Positions 35,086 through 44,908 of a stretch of 64,000 nt of DNA are shown piece after piece. A program made the translations under genes and the position numbers. Below the pieces are notes generated by a model that made no database searches, was not told the origin of the DNA, and saw nothing but the letters and a program-made list of their open reading frames with translations. Each line of letters begins with the position of its first letter. Positions within the stretch are counted from its first letter, which is position 1. The stretch is from Aestuariirhabdus litorea (GTDB lineage Bacteria > Pseudomonadota > Gammaproteobacteria > Pseudomonadales > Aestuariirhabdaceae): assembly GCF_003864255.1 (NCBI RefSeq), contig NZ_QWEZ01000002.1:620001-684000 (forward strand), in the 5' to 3' direction.

Positions 35086-36474
35086 ATGAAAACTCTATAT
35101 CCTCTCACCACAGCCCTGGCATTGGGTATTTCCATGCCCGCTTTTGCCGATCTCAACGAAGATGTCGAAATGCTCAAAGAGCAGGTTCGCGCACTGCAAA
35201 CCAAGCAGGGCGGCAACAACCTGAAATTCAACGTCGACTATCGGGTATCGCTCGATAGCATCAAGTACAAAACCGCCGGTGGGGAGACTTATAAAAATAA
35301 CGATCTGCTGTCCAACCGCCTGATTTTGAATATGGGTTATGCCTACAATGAGAACCTGGTGTTCCGTGGAGCGCTGTCCTACAACAAGGCCTACGGCGAG
35401 CAACCTAATCAGCCAGGCCCTTACGCTGGCTTTGACTGGGTCGTAAATGAAAACTTCGACAATGACAGCAACCACGTTAAGGTGAAAGAGGCCTACTTCC
35501 TTTACCTAGGTGATGCGTTCCTGGGCAACGAGATGTTGCCCTGGACCTTTAGCCTAGGTCGCCGTCCATCGACCACCGGCTTTTTGGCCAACAACCGCGA
35601 AGGCTTTGAAGAGGCCAAGTCACCACTGGCCCATTCGATCAACGTAGAGTTCGATGGCCTGAGCCTGAACGTCAAAACTGAGAAGGTGATCGGTCTGACA
35701 GGTAGCGCAATTAAACTGTGCGCCGGCCGTGGTATGTCTAACGCCCGTGCTCGTTTCGACTCTACTGGCTATGACTACAGCAAGGATAAAGCGGATCTAG
35801 ACAATATCGATTTTATTGGCTTCATCATTACCCCGTATAACGATGGCCAATACAATCTGCAAACTCAGATCTACTACGCCAACCACCTTATCGGGATGGA
35901 TGCAGCGGCAATCATGGCGGCTCCTATGGACCCTAATAGCTACGCGCTTAAGGAGTTCGGCGACCTGAGTAACATGACCTTATCTTTCGAAATCAACGGC
36001 ATTGGCGAGTTTATCAACGAATTCCTCGATGATACTCGTGTATTTGCCTCCTACTCGATGTCTAAGACCCACCCTAAGGGTGACATGGCGATGCTGGGCT
36101 CCCCCGACAGCGAGACCGGCTCCTCCTACTGGGTTGGTGTCAATGTCCCAGGCTTCATTGAGGGCGACTCCTTCGGCGTGGAGTACAACCACGGCGACAA
36201 GTACTGGCGCAGCTTCACCTACGGTGAAGATACCCTGATCGGCTCCAAAGTAGCCGCTCGCGGTGATGCAATCGAGGCGTACTATAACCTGCCGGTCATC
36301 GACGAGGCGCTGACCGCTCAGATCCGCTACACCAAGATCGACTACGACTACACCGGCAGCAACGGTTTCTTCGGTAGCTATACCGGGGCTCCCCTTGATA
36401 TGAGCAACCCTATGGCCGCCAATGCCGTCAAAGAAGCCGAAGATCTTCGCCTGATCGTCCGTTATAAGTTCTAA
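35086..36474 (+). CDS. DUF3373-family outer-membrane porin-like protein
   Basis: A 462-residue protein with signal peptide (LTTALALGISMPAFA|DL), a short coiled-coil (LNEDVEMLKEQVRALQTKQ) and a long beta-rich region ending in LIVRYKF with a terminal phenylalanine, typical of outer-membrane beta barrels. This is the DUF3373 family, often next to sulfur-compound reductase operons, where it could let the oxyanion in. Its codon use looks closer to the host than the four genes before it. ATG at 35086 follows CAAGGAATACG. Confidence 0.82.
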   Translation: MKTLYPLTTALALGISMPAFADLNEDVEMLKEQVRALQTKQGGNNLKFNVDYRVSLDSIKYKTAGGETYKNNDLLSNRLILNMGYAYNENLVFRGALSYNKAYGEQPNQPGPYAGFDWVVNENFDNDSNHVKVKEAYFLYLGDAFLGNEMLPWTFSLGRRPSTTGFLANNREGFEEAKSPLAHSINVEFDGLSLNVKTEKVIGLTGSAIKLCAGRGMSNARARFDSTGYDYSKDKADLDNIDFIGFIITPYNDGQYNLQTQIYYANHLIGMDAAAIMAAPMDPNSYALKEFGDLSNMTLSFEINGIGEFINEFLDDTRVFASYSMSKTHPKGDMAMLGSPDSETGSSYWVGVNVPGFIEGDSFGVEYNHGDKYWRSFTYGEDTLIGSKVAARGDAIEAYYNLPVIDEALTAQIRYTKIDYDYTGSNGFFGSYTGAPLDMSNPMAANAVKEAEDLRLIVRYKF

Positions 36475-36800
36475 GCCAACCTGCCCTTCACTGAGCCCGG
36501 CCTTGCGTCGGGCTTAATGAGCGGGTTCCCCTCGCTCCAGAGCCTGGGAAAACCGCGAACAAGTCGTCCCAATTAATTTTAATAACCCTAAATCAATTGG
36601 TTACAGATGGTTGAATCGTAAATTAGGACTTGTTCGCACCTTGTATAGCCCCCCCCTCTTTGGCCGCTCCAATCAGTGCCGACAGATAGGCCTCACAGGT
36701 TGTTGGTATCGGCCTCTTACTGTGCCGTTTTATCGGCCCGGGTCCTGATGGAGAGCCGGTTACGGCTAAAACCTCCCCGCCTTTTTTATGGCGGTAACCT
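36475..36800. other. Intergenic region with a weak hairpin and an 83-bp inverted-repeat unit
   Basis: AGCCCG...CGGGCT at 36494-36514 is a short terminator-like hairpin after the porin gene, without a T run. GCGAACAAGTC at 36555-36565 is repeated inverted at 36627-36637, bounding an AT-rich 83-base unit like a tiny non-autonomous element. The short minus-strand ORF here has no family features. The T-rich stretch near 36780 may end the leftward ppnP transcript. Confidence 0.5.
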
Positions 36801-37082
36801 TTACTCGTAAGTGCAGAGGTAGGCGGTATCGCGGGCGACCTTGAGCTGGAAGCTCTGGTTGGCCTCCACCACAAAGGAGCGGCCGCTCGGGTAGCTGTCC
36901 CAGGCCTCGCTGCCGGGTAGCTTGACGGTCAGCTCGCCGCTGACCACGGTCATGGTCTCTTTCTGGCTGGTGCCGAATTCGTACTCGCCGGGTGCCATCA
37001 CGCCGACGGTGGCGGGAAGTGACTCTCCCTCAAAGGCGATTGAGATAACCTTGCCATCGAAGTATTGGTTGGTCTTGAACAT
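36801..37082 (-). CDS. ppnP: Pyrimidine/purine nucleoside phosphorylase
   Basis: A 93-residue single-domain cupin of the DUF1255/PpnP family: [39 protein letters not shown] and [14 protein letters not shown], ending in the [16 protein letters not shown] strand. E. coli PpnP (YaiE) phosphorolyses several nucleosides with broad specificity. ATG at 37082 matches the family N terminus exactly. Confidence 0.92.
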   Translation of the reverse strand: MFKTNQYFDGKVISIAFEGESLPATVGVMAPGEYEFGTSQKETMTVVSGELTVKLPGSEAWDSYPSGRSFVVEANQSFQLKVARDTAYLCTYE

Positions 37083-37284
37083 GCCGAATCCTGTAAGTGG
37101 AGTTGCTGGAAGGCGCATGGTAGCGGATTCCCGGCCCGCTCCAAAGCGATTTGTCGCCGGCGAAATTTCATCAAAAGGGCCAACAAAACGTCATCTCCAA
37201 CCGTGACACTGGTTCGGGAGGCTGGTGATTGCCTGAGTGGGCGCATCAACGGCCATTTCCGGTCACGAACATGGAGAGCGCGTT

Positions 37285-37464
37285 ATGAAGAAGGCCATTG
37301 TCCACCAACCCGTGGGTGAAAAAGCACGTCAGGCCGCCCTGTTACGGCAGCATGGGCAGCGGATTCTGACCCGGGGAGGACCGGTCGAGGTGATCGAGCC
37401 GGCGCCGCTGGTGGATCGGCTCCACCGGCGCTACCCGATCGGCCTCGGCGCGGAGTGGATTTAG
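37285..37464 (+). CDS. Small basic hypothetical protein
   Basis: A possible 59-residue protein (MKKAIVHQPVGEKARQAALL at the start, PLVDRLHRRYPIGLGAEWI at the end) with GGAGAG upstream of its ATG. Codon use is consistent with coding, but I recognise no family. It lies alone between divergent ppnP and the convergent chemoreceptor gene. Confidence 0.4.
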   Translation: MKKAIVHQPVGEKARQAALLRQHGQRILTRGGPVEVIEPAPLVDRLHRRYPIGLGAEWI

Positions 37465-37510
37465 CGGCATCAACCGGGGAGGATCTGTTCCCCCCCGGTC
37501 GGGGTCGGGA

Positions 37511-39397
37511 TCAGGTCTTGAAACGGCCGAGGGCGGCGGCCACCGCGCTGGCCAGGGTACGGATCTCGTTGGACTCCTGCTGCGCCTGCTCGGCGCCGCT
37601 GTGGGTGTCGTTGGCGATCTCGCTGATGCCCATAATGTGACGGTTGATCTCTTCGGAGACGGAGGATTGCTCCTCGGCGGCGCTGGCGATCTGGGTCGCC
37701 ATATTGGCGATCTCCGTCATATTACGGACCACTTTGGCCAGCTCATTCTTGGCCAGGTCTGCCTGGCCGGTAGCCTCATCGGCGATCTGTTTGGACTTGT
37801 CCATAATGCCAACGGCGCGCTGGGAATCACCCTGCAGCTTTTCGATGATGGTGCGGATTTCGTTGGTGGCTTCCTGGGTTCGGGAGGCCAGGCTACGGAC
37901 TTCGTCGGCCACCACCGCGAAACCGCGCCCGGCTTCACCGGCCCGGGCCGCCTCAATGGAGGCGTTGAGGGCCAGCAGGTTGGTCTGGTCCGAGATGCTG
38001 CTGATCACCGAGATCACCTCGTTGATGTTTTCGCTCTGGTCCCTCAGCTGGTGGATGATCTGGGTGGCGTCGGTCATCTGCAGGTTGAGGGTGTCCATCA
38101 CCGCCTTGGTGCGCTCTACCTCGGCTTCGCCAGTATGGGCCGATTCGTTAGCTTGCTCAGAGAAGTTGGCGGTTTCGGCGATGTTCTTCGCCACATCCTG
38201 GGCAGTGGCGCTCATCTCGTTCATCGCCGTTACCAGGCTGTCGATGGCGCTCACCTGCCGTTGTGATCCCTGGGCGGCACTGTCGGCAAGGGCGGCAGAC
38301 TTGTCGGCCGAAAGGTGCAGCTCCTGCATCGGTTTAAGGATGTCCTGCACCAGGTTACGCAGGCTATCGATAAAGCGGTTGTAGGCGTCGGTTAGCTCCC
38401 CCAGCTCATCCTGGCTGGCCGCCTTGAGCTTGCGGGTCAGGTCGCCTTCACCCTCGGCGATCTCCTTGATCGCATCAACGATGCGATTGACCGGTTTCAT
38501 CTGCAGGTGCACATAGCTGAACACCAGGGCCACCATCACCCCGATGGCCGCGACCAGAAACGTCAAACCGAGGTTGCGCATCCGGTTGAGGGGGGCATAG
38601 ATCACCTTTTCCGGCACCAGCATGATCAGGCTCCAGCCGGTGTCGCCTACCGGGGAGTGGGTGACAAGGTAGGGGCTGTCGAGGTAATCGATATGCACGG
38701 TTTGGGTATCAGCCAGCCCGGCATGCACAGTGGAGATCGGTTTCAGGTAGAGCTCGCGGTTTTCCGCCGCCATGACCTGCCTCTCCTGGTTCACCAGATA
38801 GGCTTCACCCCCGCCGGGGACCTCAAGGGCGTTGACGATCTCGTTCAGGCGCACCAGGGTCATGTCACCGGCAGCCACCCCGGCAAACCGGCCGTTAAGG
38901 ACGATGGGCGCGGTAATGGTCAGCACCAGGTCGCCGGTGTTGGCGTCGGTATAGGGCTCGGTGACGGTCAGTTTGCCTTGTTGCTTGGACTCCTGATACC
39001 AGCCCCGTTCGCGCACCGGGTAGCTGTTTTCCGCCTTGAAGCGGGCTTCGGTCTCTTCATCGGTGAAATAGAAATCGCCATCCTCAAAGCCAAGGTACAC
39101 ATCCAGGAAGTCCTGCCCGGTGGTGGATCCCCGCAGCAGGGCGCGGAACTGTTCCGGGTTCTGGCCCACTCGCTCTACCTGCTGTTTGACGGCAATGATG
39201 GTATCGAATTTGCGCTGGAACCAGCCGGAGAGCTGACCGGATACCGAACTGCTGCGGTAGTCGAGGTCGTTATCGATAAGGTCATTGATGGCGCTGCTGG
39301 AGATGCTGCTGATCAGTAGGTAGAGGGCCAGCAGCAATACGGCGCTGATGCTGCCGGCGCCGAGGGCGAACTTGTGCTTAAGGCTCATCGATTTCAT
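37511..39397 (-). CDS. Methyl-accepting chemotaxis protein, dCache sensor
   Basis: A 628-residue chemoreceptor: N-terminal membrane helix ([20 protein letters not shown]), a periplasmic double-Cache domain (about residues 35-275, with [20 protein letters not shown] and [19 protein letters not shown]), second helix near residue 285, HAMP, then a cytoplasmic coiled coil with the hairpin tip [20 protein letters not shown]. dCache_1 domains often bind amino acids or other small metabolites; ligand unknown. Monocistronic. Confidence 0.93.
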   Translation of the reverse strand: MKSMSLKHKFALGAGSISAVLLLALYLLISSISSSAINDLIDNDLDYRSSSVSGQLSGWFQRKFDTIIAVKQQVERVGQNPEQFRALLRGSTTGQDFLDVYLGFEDGDFYFTDEETEARFKAENSYPVRERGWYQESKQQGKLTVTEPYTDANTGDLVLTITAPIVLNGRFAGVAAGDMTLVRLNEIVNALEVPGGGEAYLVNQERQVMAAENRELYLKPISTVHAGLADTQTVHIDYLDSPYLVTHSPVGDTGWSLIMLVPEKVIYAPLNRMRNLGLTFLVAAIGVMVALVFSYVHLQMKPVNRIVDAIKEIAEGEGDLTRKLKAASQDELGELTDAYNRFIDSLRNLVQDILKPMQELHLSADKSAALADSAAQGSQRQVSAIDSLVTAMNEMSATAQDVAKNIAETANFSEQANESAHTGEAEVERTKAVMDTLNLQMTDATQIIHQLRDQSENINEVISVISSISDQTNLLALNASIEAARAGEAGRGFAVVADEVRSLASRTQEATNEIRTIIEKLQGDSQRAVGIMDKSKQIADEATGQADLAKNELAKVVRNMTEIANMATQIASAAEEQSSVSEEINRHIMGISEIANDTHSGAEQAQQESNEIRTLASAVAAALGRFKT

Positions 39398-39582
39398 GGC
39401 AGAGTCCTGTCAGTGTGAAGTGCTGATAAGTTATAGGTATAGCAGCGGCCATGGGTTTTTACCTCAGCCGTGACCCGATATTCCTTGGGGGCGCGCAGTG
39501 TAAGGGTGCCCCGGTCTTTTGAACTATCCGTAGAATCCCCTATGCTGCACTCCATGGATCTAGCGTCAGGATGGCGAATGTA

Positions 39583-40344
39583 ATGAACAGGTGGGTACTG
39601 TGGATGTTCAGCCTGGGCGTCTCCCTCCAGGCCCTGGCCGATGACCCGAGTGCCCGTGACCTGGTGCGATCGGCACTGGATCATTGGCGCGGAGTCAGCT
39701 CCTACGCTGAGATGACCATGACCATTGAGCGCAGTGACTGGACACGCACCCTCGGCATGCGGGCCTGGACCCGGGGTGACAAACTCTCGCTGGTACGGGT
39801 CATCGACCCGCCGCGGGATGCGGGCAACGGCACCCTGCTGCGGGGACATGAGATGTGGACCTTCTCGCCCAAGGTGAACCGCATTATCAAGATTCCCTCG
39901 GCGATGATGAACCAGAGCTGGATGGGGTCGGATCTCTCCAACAAGGACATTGCCCGTTCCAGTGATATCGTCGACCAGTACCGCCACCGCCTGCTCTCCC
40001 GGGAGGCGGTCGATGGGCACCAGCTCTACTGGGTGGAGTCGATTCCGCTGGAGTCGGCGGCGGTGGTGTGGGGGAGGGAGCGGCTGGCCATCCGTGACGA
40101 CTATGTACTGATGGAGCATCAGTTCTGGGACCAGGACGATGAGCTGGTCAAGACCCTCACCACCCTCAAGGTGGAGACCTTCGATGGCCGCGAGGTGGCC
40201 AGCCTGCAGCGCATGGTGAACACCGAGAGCCCCGATGAATGGACCGAGATCCGGGTGCTGCGCGCCCGCTATGATGTGCCATTGGAGGCCTATCTGTTCA
40301 CCCACTCCAACCTGCGCAACCCCCGCGAGCAGCCGCTGCCATGA
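39583..40344 (+). CDS. Outer-membrane lipoprotein-sorting (LolA-like) periplasmic protein
   Basis: About 253 residues with signal peptide (WVLWMFSLGVSLQALA|DD). The mature part has the LolA/LolB-like half barrel of the 'outer membrane lipoprotein-sorting protein' family: TRTLGMRAWTRGDKLSLVRV, NGTLLRGHEMWTFSPKVNRI and KIPSAMMNQSWMGSDLSNKD. It is the first gene of a five-gene unit with two FtsX permeases, an ATPase and an outer-membrane protein. Overlaps the next gene by four bases. Confidence 0.83.
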   Translation: MNRWVLWMFSLGVSLQALADDPSARDLVRSALDHWRGVSSYAEMTMTIERSDWTRTLGMRAWTRGDKLSLVRVIDPPRDAGNGTLLRGHEMWTFSPKVNRIIKIPSAMMNQSWMGSDLSNKDIARSSDIVDQYRHRLLSREAVDGHQLYWVESIPLESAAVVWGRERLAIRDDYVLMEHQFWDQDDELVKTLTTLKVETFDGREVASLQRMVNTESPDEWTEIRVLRARYDVPLEAYLFTHSNLRNPREQPLP

Positions 40345-41579
40345 TGCTGCGGCTGGCCTGGCGTAACCTGTGGCGTCATCCCCGCCGCACCTGGCTCACC
40401 TGCGGCGCGATGATCTTCTCCAACCTGCTGCTGGTGTTCCTCATCTCGCTGCAGTTTTCCATGTACCGCCTGATGATCGACAACAGCCTGCGGGCGGGCA
40501 GTGGCCACCTGCAACTGCAGGCTGAGGGTTACCTGGAGCGGGCCACCTTGCGCAACACCCTGGCCGATATTGGTGCGCTGGCGACACGGCTGCGTGACGA
40601 CTTTCCAGAGCTGGAGGCCGGAGCCCGCGCCGAGGCGTTCGCTCTGGCCTCCAGCGAGCAGCGCTCCTACGGCGTGCAGGTGCTGGGGGTGGAGCCCGGG
40701 CAGGAGCCGCGTGTGTCGAGCCTGCCCGGGCTGGTGGTGGCCGGGCGCTACCTGGCGCCGGCGGATACCGATGCGGCGGTGCTCGGCTCCTTGCTGGCGC
40801 GCAACCTGAAGGTGACCGTTGGCGATGAGCTGACCCTGATCGGTAGCGCCCGTGACGGCTCCTTTGCCGCATTGGTGGTGGAGGTGGTTGGGGTGTTTGA
40901 ATCGGGCATCGCCGAGATCGACCGTGCGCTGATCCAACTGCCCCTGACCCGTTTTGACAGCGCCTTCGTGATGCAGGGGGGCGGCCATCGGGTGGTTATC
41001 CAGCTGCCCTCCCTGGAGCAGACCGCACAGTGGCAGCAGCGGCTGCAAACCTGGCTGGCCGCCGGCTTGGAAGCCGAGGCGCAAGGGGGCGCGGTGATCG
41101 ACTGGGACCAGCTACAGCCCGGCCTGCAGCAGGCGATCAAGGCCGATATGGCCAGTGCCTGGTTTATGTATGGGGTACTGGTGTTGCTGGTGGCCTGCGG
41201 GGTACTCAATACCCAGCTGATGTCGGTATTGGAGCGTACCCGTGAGTTTGGCCTGGTGCTGGCGCTGGGGATGCGGCCCGGGCGCCTCGCTCGCCTGGTG
41301 ATGCTGGAGTCGCTGCTGATGGCACTGCTGGGGCTTGGGCTCGGGATGCTGGCGGGAGCGGCCCTCACCCTCTGGCTGGGGGTCAACGGTTTCAGCTATC
41401 CCGGCATGGATGAGATGGCCGCCCGCTTCAACCTGCCGTCACGGGTCTACCCCAGCCTCTCCAGCCTGAGCCTGGCGCTGGGGCCGGCCGTGGTCTTTGT
41501 CGCCAGCCTGCTGGCGGCGCTCTACCCCTCCCTGCGCCTGCTGCGGTTGCGGCCGGTCAGCGCCATGAGGGCGGTCTGA
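40341..41579 (+). CDS. FtsX/LolCE-family ABC permease, first
   Basis: A 412-residue MacB/LolE-type permease: one N-terminal helix (MIFSNLLLVFLISLQFSM), a ~240-residue periplasmic domain, then three C-terminal helices with LERTREFGLVLALGMRPGR, the coupling region. It probably extrudes a substrate within the periplasm rather than across the membrane. ATGA-type junctions on both sides. Confidence 0.87.
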   Translation: MMLRLAWRNLWRHPRRTWLTCGAMIFSNLLLVFLISLQFSMYRLMIDNSLRAGSGHLQLQAEGYLERATLRNTLADIGALATRLRDDFPELEAGARAEAFALASSEQRSYGVQVLGVEPGQEPRVSSLPGLVVAGRYLAPADTDAAVLGSLLARNLKVTVGDELTLIGSARDGSFAALVVEVVGVFESGIAEIDRALIQLPLTRFDSAFVMQGGGHRVVIQLPSLEQTAQWQQRLQTWLAAGLEAEAQGGAVIDWDQLQPGLQQAIKADMASAWFMYGVLVLLVACGVLNTQLMSVLERTREFGLVLALGMRPGRLARLVMLESLLMALLGLGLGMLAGAALTLWLGVNGFSYPGMDEMAARFNLPSRVYPSLSSLSLALGPAVVFVASLLAALYPSLRLLRLRPVSAMRAV

Positions 41580-42799
41580 TGGCGCTACTGCTGACCCTCG
41601 CCTGGCGCAACCTGTGGCGCAACTACCGCCGTACCCTGATCATGCTGGTTGCCATTGTGCTGGGGGTGTGGGCGATGATCTTTATGACCGCACTTCTGCG
41701 GGGAATGGTGGCGCAGATGCTGGAGAGTGGCATCGAGACCCTGGTGGATCATGTACAGGTGCAGGATCGCCAGTTCTCCGATGACCCCAGTATCGAACAT
41801 CGCATCGAGGCCCCTGCGGGCCCGCTGCTGGAACGCCTTGGGCAGGCGGATGTGCGCGCCTGGACGACGCGGGTGCGGGTGCCGGCGGTGGTGAGCAGCG
41901 AGCGCGAATCCCGCGGCGTGACGCTGGTGGGAGTAGACCCCATGGCGGAGGCGAAGCTCAGTTTCGCGGCCGGCAGCATGATCGAGGGGCGTTGGTTGGA
42001 GCGGCCCGACGAATCGGGGGTGGTGATGGGGGAGGAGCTGGCGCGCCAGCTGCAAACCCGGCTCGGCAAGCGGGTAGTGGTGATGAGCCAGAACCCGGAT
42101 AACGAGATTGCCGACCGCGGGGTGCGGGTGGTCGGCATCTACCGCGCCACCTTGCAGGGGGTTGAGCAGCGTTACCTGTTTATGGGGCGCGAGACAGCCC
42201 AGCACCTGCTGGGTATCGAGGGATCGGTGTCCGAGATCGCCCTGCAGTTGCAGGACCCCGCCGGGGCCGAGGCGGTGCGGGACCAGCTGCAGGCACTGCT
42301 ACCCCCGGCGCAGCTGGCCCGCAGCTGGCAGGCCCTCGACCCCTACTTGGCCACCATGCTCGGTGTCATGGATGGCTTCGTGCTGATCTGGATGCTGGTG
42401 GTGTTCCTGGCCCTCTCTTTCGGGCTGGTCAACACCCTGGTGATGGCGCTGTTTGAACGAACCCGAGAACTGGGGCTGATGATGGCGCTGGGGCTCAGGC
42501 CGCACCGGGTTTTACTGCAGGTGCTGCTGGAGGCCATACTGCTGCTGGTGTTGGGGTTGCTATTGGGTAACCTGCTGGCGCTGGCCAGCATCCGGCCGCT
42601 GGAGGCGGGGATCGATATCTCCGCCGTGGCCCGGGGAATGGAGATGATGGGGGCGGGCAGTATGCTGTATCCGCGCCTGCAGTTGAACGATCTGGTGACC
42701 GCCAACCTGGTGGTCGTGGTGCTGGGCGTACTGGCCAGCCTGCTACCGGCCTGGCGGGCTTCGCGGCTGCGCCCGCTGAAGGCGCTGGCCAGCCACTAA
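41579..42799 (+). CDS. FtsX/LolCE-family ABC permease, second
   Basis: A 406-residue paralogue of the preceding permease with the same topology: N-terminal helix, periplasmic core (DHVQVQDRQFSDDPSIEHRI), three C-terminal helices and FERTRELGLMMALGLRPHR. Two different permeases plus one ATPase repeat the LolC-LolE-LolD arrangement. The start codon overlaps the previous stop (TGATG). Confidence 0.88.
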   Translation: MALLLTLAWRNLWRNYRRTLIMLVAIVLGVWAMIFMTALLRGMVAQMLESGIETLVDHVQVQDRQFSDDPSIEHRIEAPAGPLLERLGQADVRAWTTRVRVPAVVSSERESRGVTLVGVDPMAEAKLSFAAGSMIEGRWLERPDESGVVMGEELARQLQTRLGKRVVVMSQNPDNEIADRGVRVVGIYRATLQGVEQRYLFMGRETAQHLLGIEGSVSEIALQLQDPAGAEAVRDQLQALLPPAQLARSWQALDPYLATMLGVMDGFVLIWMLVVFLALSFGLVNTLVMALFERTRELGLMMALGLRPHRVLLQVLLEAILLLVLGLLLGNLLALASIRPLEAGIDISAVARGMEMMGAGSMLYPRLQLNDLVTANLVVVVLGVLASLLPAWRASRLRPLKALASH

Positions 42800-42813
42800 C
42801 AGGAGAGAGACCC

Positions 42814-43569
42814 TTGCAAGGCAGCAGTGATCAGCATTCCGGCGCCGGACCCTCGGCCTCCCCCAGCGCTTCCTCCAGTGAAGCGCGGCCTGCGGTGCGC
42901 TGCCAGGGGGTGAGCAAAGCCTTTTACCAGGGCGGGCAGCGGATCGTGGGGCTGGACCGGGTGGACCTGAGGGTCGATAGTGGCGAGCTGCTCTGCCTCA
43001 GTGGCCCCTCGGGGTCGGGGAAAACCACCCTGCTCAATGCGGTCGGAGGGCTCGACGGCATCGACGCCGGGCGTATTGAGGTAGCGGGCTGTGAGTTGAC
43101 GCAGATGAGCGCAGGCGCTTTGGCAGACATGAGGCTGCATCATATCGGCTTTGTGTTTCAATCCTACAACCTGATCCCGGTGCTGTCGGCGCGGGAGAAT
43201 GTGGAGTTCATCCTGCAGCTGCAGGGGATGTCGGCACCGGAGCGCGCTAAAATAGCCCTTGAGGTGTTAGCGGAGGTGGGGCTGGAAGCGGCCGCCGAAC
43301 GGCGCCCCAGCCAGCTCTCCGGTGGCCAGCAGCAGCGGGTGGCTGTCGCGCGGGCGATCGCCTCGCGTCCCCAGTTGGTGCTGGCCGATGAGCCCACCGC
43401 CAACCTCGACTCCCACACCGCCGAGCAGTTGATGGAGCTGTTCGTGGCCCTCAACCGCGATCACGGCACCACCTTTATCATCGCCACCCACGACCAGCGG
43501 GTGATGGCCTACGCCAAGCGCCAGCTGGTGCTGTGCGATGGCCAGATCCTCTCCGATCGCCGTGTCTAG
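42814..43569 (+). CDS. LolD/MacB-type ABC ATPase
   Basis: A 251-residue ATPase with a ~28-residue low-complexity serine/alanine-rich N-terminal extension. Walker [10 protein letters not shown], signature [15 protein letters not shown], Walker [14 protein letters not shown], and the LolD-like [22 protein letters not shown] start with AGGAGAGAG upstream. It energises the two permeases before it. Confidence 0.92.
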   Translation: MQGSSDQHSGAGPSASPSASSSEARPAVRCQGVSKAFYQGGQRIVGLDRVDLRVDSGELLCLSGPSGSGKTTLLNAVGGLDGIDAGRIEVAGCELTQMSAGALADMRLHHIGFVFQSYNLIPVLSARENVEFILQLQGMSAPERAKIALEVLAEVGLEAAAERRPSQLSGGQQQRVAVARAIASRPQLVLADEPTANLDSHTAEQLMELFVALNRDHGTTFIIATHDQRVMAYAKRQLVLCDGQILSDRRV

Positions 43570-44854
43570 CCGGGTGCCTACAGGGCGACTGCTCGCGTTA
43601 TGGCTGCTGTTGGGGACGGTGACGCCACTGCCAGCGGCGGAGCTGGGGGGGCACCTCAAGGGACGCATCGGCGTCGAGCAGTACCCGGCCCACAGCCTGT
43701 TCCGTGACGTGCTGGGTGATAGTGCACGTGACCAGGGTGCAGACCTCAGGCTGCGCTTTGGTGAGCGGGCTGGGCGCTGGTCCTTCGAGGCCCACTACCA
43801 GCTGCAGGCGCGCCAGGGGGATGGGGTGGAACTGCAGAACCGGCTGCCCCTCTCCGGCCTGTTGCCCGACAGTGCCCCCAACGATGAACGGCGCCTGATG
43901 CGGCTCACCCATGTGATCAGCGAGGGCCGTCGTGATCTGCGCCTGCATCGTCTCGATCGCCTCAGTATCGGTTGGCAGAACCCCCGCTGGGTGGCGAGGG
44001 TGGGACGGCAGGCGATCAGCTGGGGAAATGGCCTCTTCTATGCCCCCATGGACATCTTCAACCCCTTTGATCCGGCAGCGATCGACAAGGAGTACAAAAG
44101 CGGCGACGACCTGTTCTACGGCCAGTGGCTCAGCGACGGCGGTGCCGACCTGCAGCTGGTGTGGGTGGTGCGTCGTGATCCCCTGAGCCAGAGTGTGGAT
44201 CCCGAGCAGGCTTCGCAGGCGCTCAAGTACCACGGCTTCTTCTCCCTCGGTCGTGACGAGGATGAGGGGGAGTTCGACCTGCTGCTGGCGCGCCACTACG
44301 ATGATCCGCTGCTGGGTTTGGGGTTGTTGCACAATCTGGGGGAGGGGATCTGGCGCGGTGATTTCACCCTCACCCGCAGCGACCATCGCACGGTGGCCAG
44401 CCTGGTCAGCAGCCTGAGCTGGTCCTGGGTCGGCTGGAATAAAAACATGAGCGGTGCTCTTGAATACTATTACAACGGTTTTGGCGAGCGCGCGGGTACC
44501 CCCGGTCTCGAGGCGGTGGTGGATAACCGCGAGCTGTTGGAGCGTCTGGTCCGCGGCGAGCTGTACGCCCTTGGGCGTCACTACCTGGCCGCCTCCCTCA
44601 CCCTCGAAGCGACGCCGTTGCTGCGGCTGACCCCCACCCTTTTCACCGGCCTGCAGGGCCCCTCGGCCCTGGCCCAGCTGCGGCTGGAGTATGATATGAC
44701 CCAGTCGATGCGTGTGCTGGCAGCACTGGAGCAGCCGATCGGTCCCAGGGGTACCGAGTTCTCCGGCATCGAGGCGAGCGCCCTGGCTCCTTTACCGCGT
44801 CGTTACCTGAGCCGGCAGAGTCGCCTGACCCTGCAGTTGGGCTGGTATTTCTGA
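43562..44854 (+). CDS. Outer-membrane beta-barrel-like protein of the Lol-like export operon
   Basis: About 430 residues, GTG start within the ATPase gene's last codons, signal peptide (LLALWLLLGTVTPLPAA|EL). Alternating beta pattern, GRQAISWGNGLFYAPMDIFN and FDPAAIDKEYKSGDDLFYGQ, with a C-terminal LQLGWYF ending in phenylalanine all point to an outer-membrane barrel, in the style of alginate- or DUF1302-like porins. Being last in the operon, it is likely the outer-membrane partner of the ABC system. Confidence 0.72.
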   Translation: MSSRVPTGRLLALWLLLGTVTPLPAAELGGHLKGRIGVEQYPAHSLFRDVLGDSARDQGADLRLRFGERAGRWSFEAHYQLQARQGDGVELQNRLPLSGLLPDSAPNDERRLMRLTHVISEGRRDLRLHRLDRLSIGWQNPRWVARVGRQAISWGNGLFYAPMDIFNPFDPAAIDKEYKSGDDLFYGQWLSDGGADLQLVWVVRRDPLSQSVDPEQASQALKYHGFFSLGRDEDEGEFDLLLARHYDDPLLGLGLLHNLGEGIWRGDFTLTRSDHRTVASLVSSLSWSWVGWNKNMSGALEYYYNGFGERAGTPGLEAVVDNRELLERLVRGELYALGRHYLAASLTLEATPLLRLTPTLFTGLQGPSALAQLRLEYDMTQSMRVLAALEQPIGPRGTEFSGIEASALAPLPRRYLSRQSRLTLQLGWYF

Positions 44855-44908
44855 TGGACTATACTGCAAGCGGTTTGATTGTTATGAAGTGCGCCTTAAG
44901 GAGGCAAC

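Noticed and set aside
36623-36874. Minus-strand 83-residue ORF overlapping the end of ppnP
   Set aside because: Overlaps a well-supported gene in another frame and has no ribosome site or domain.
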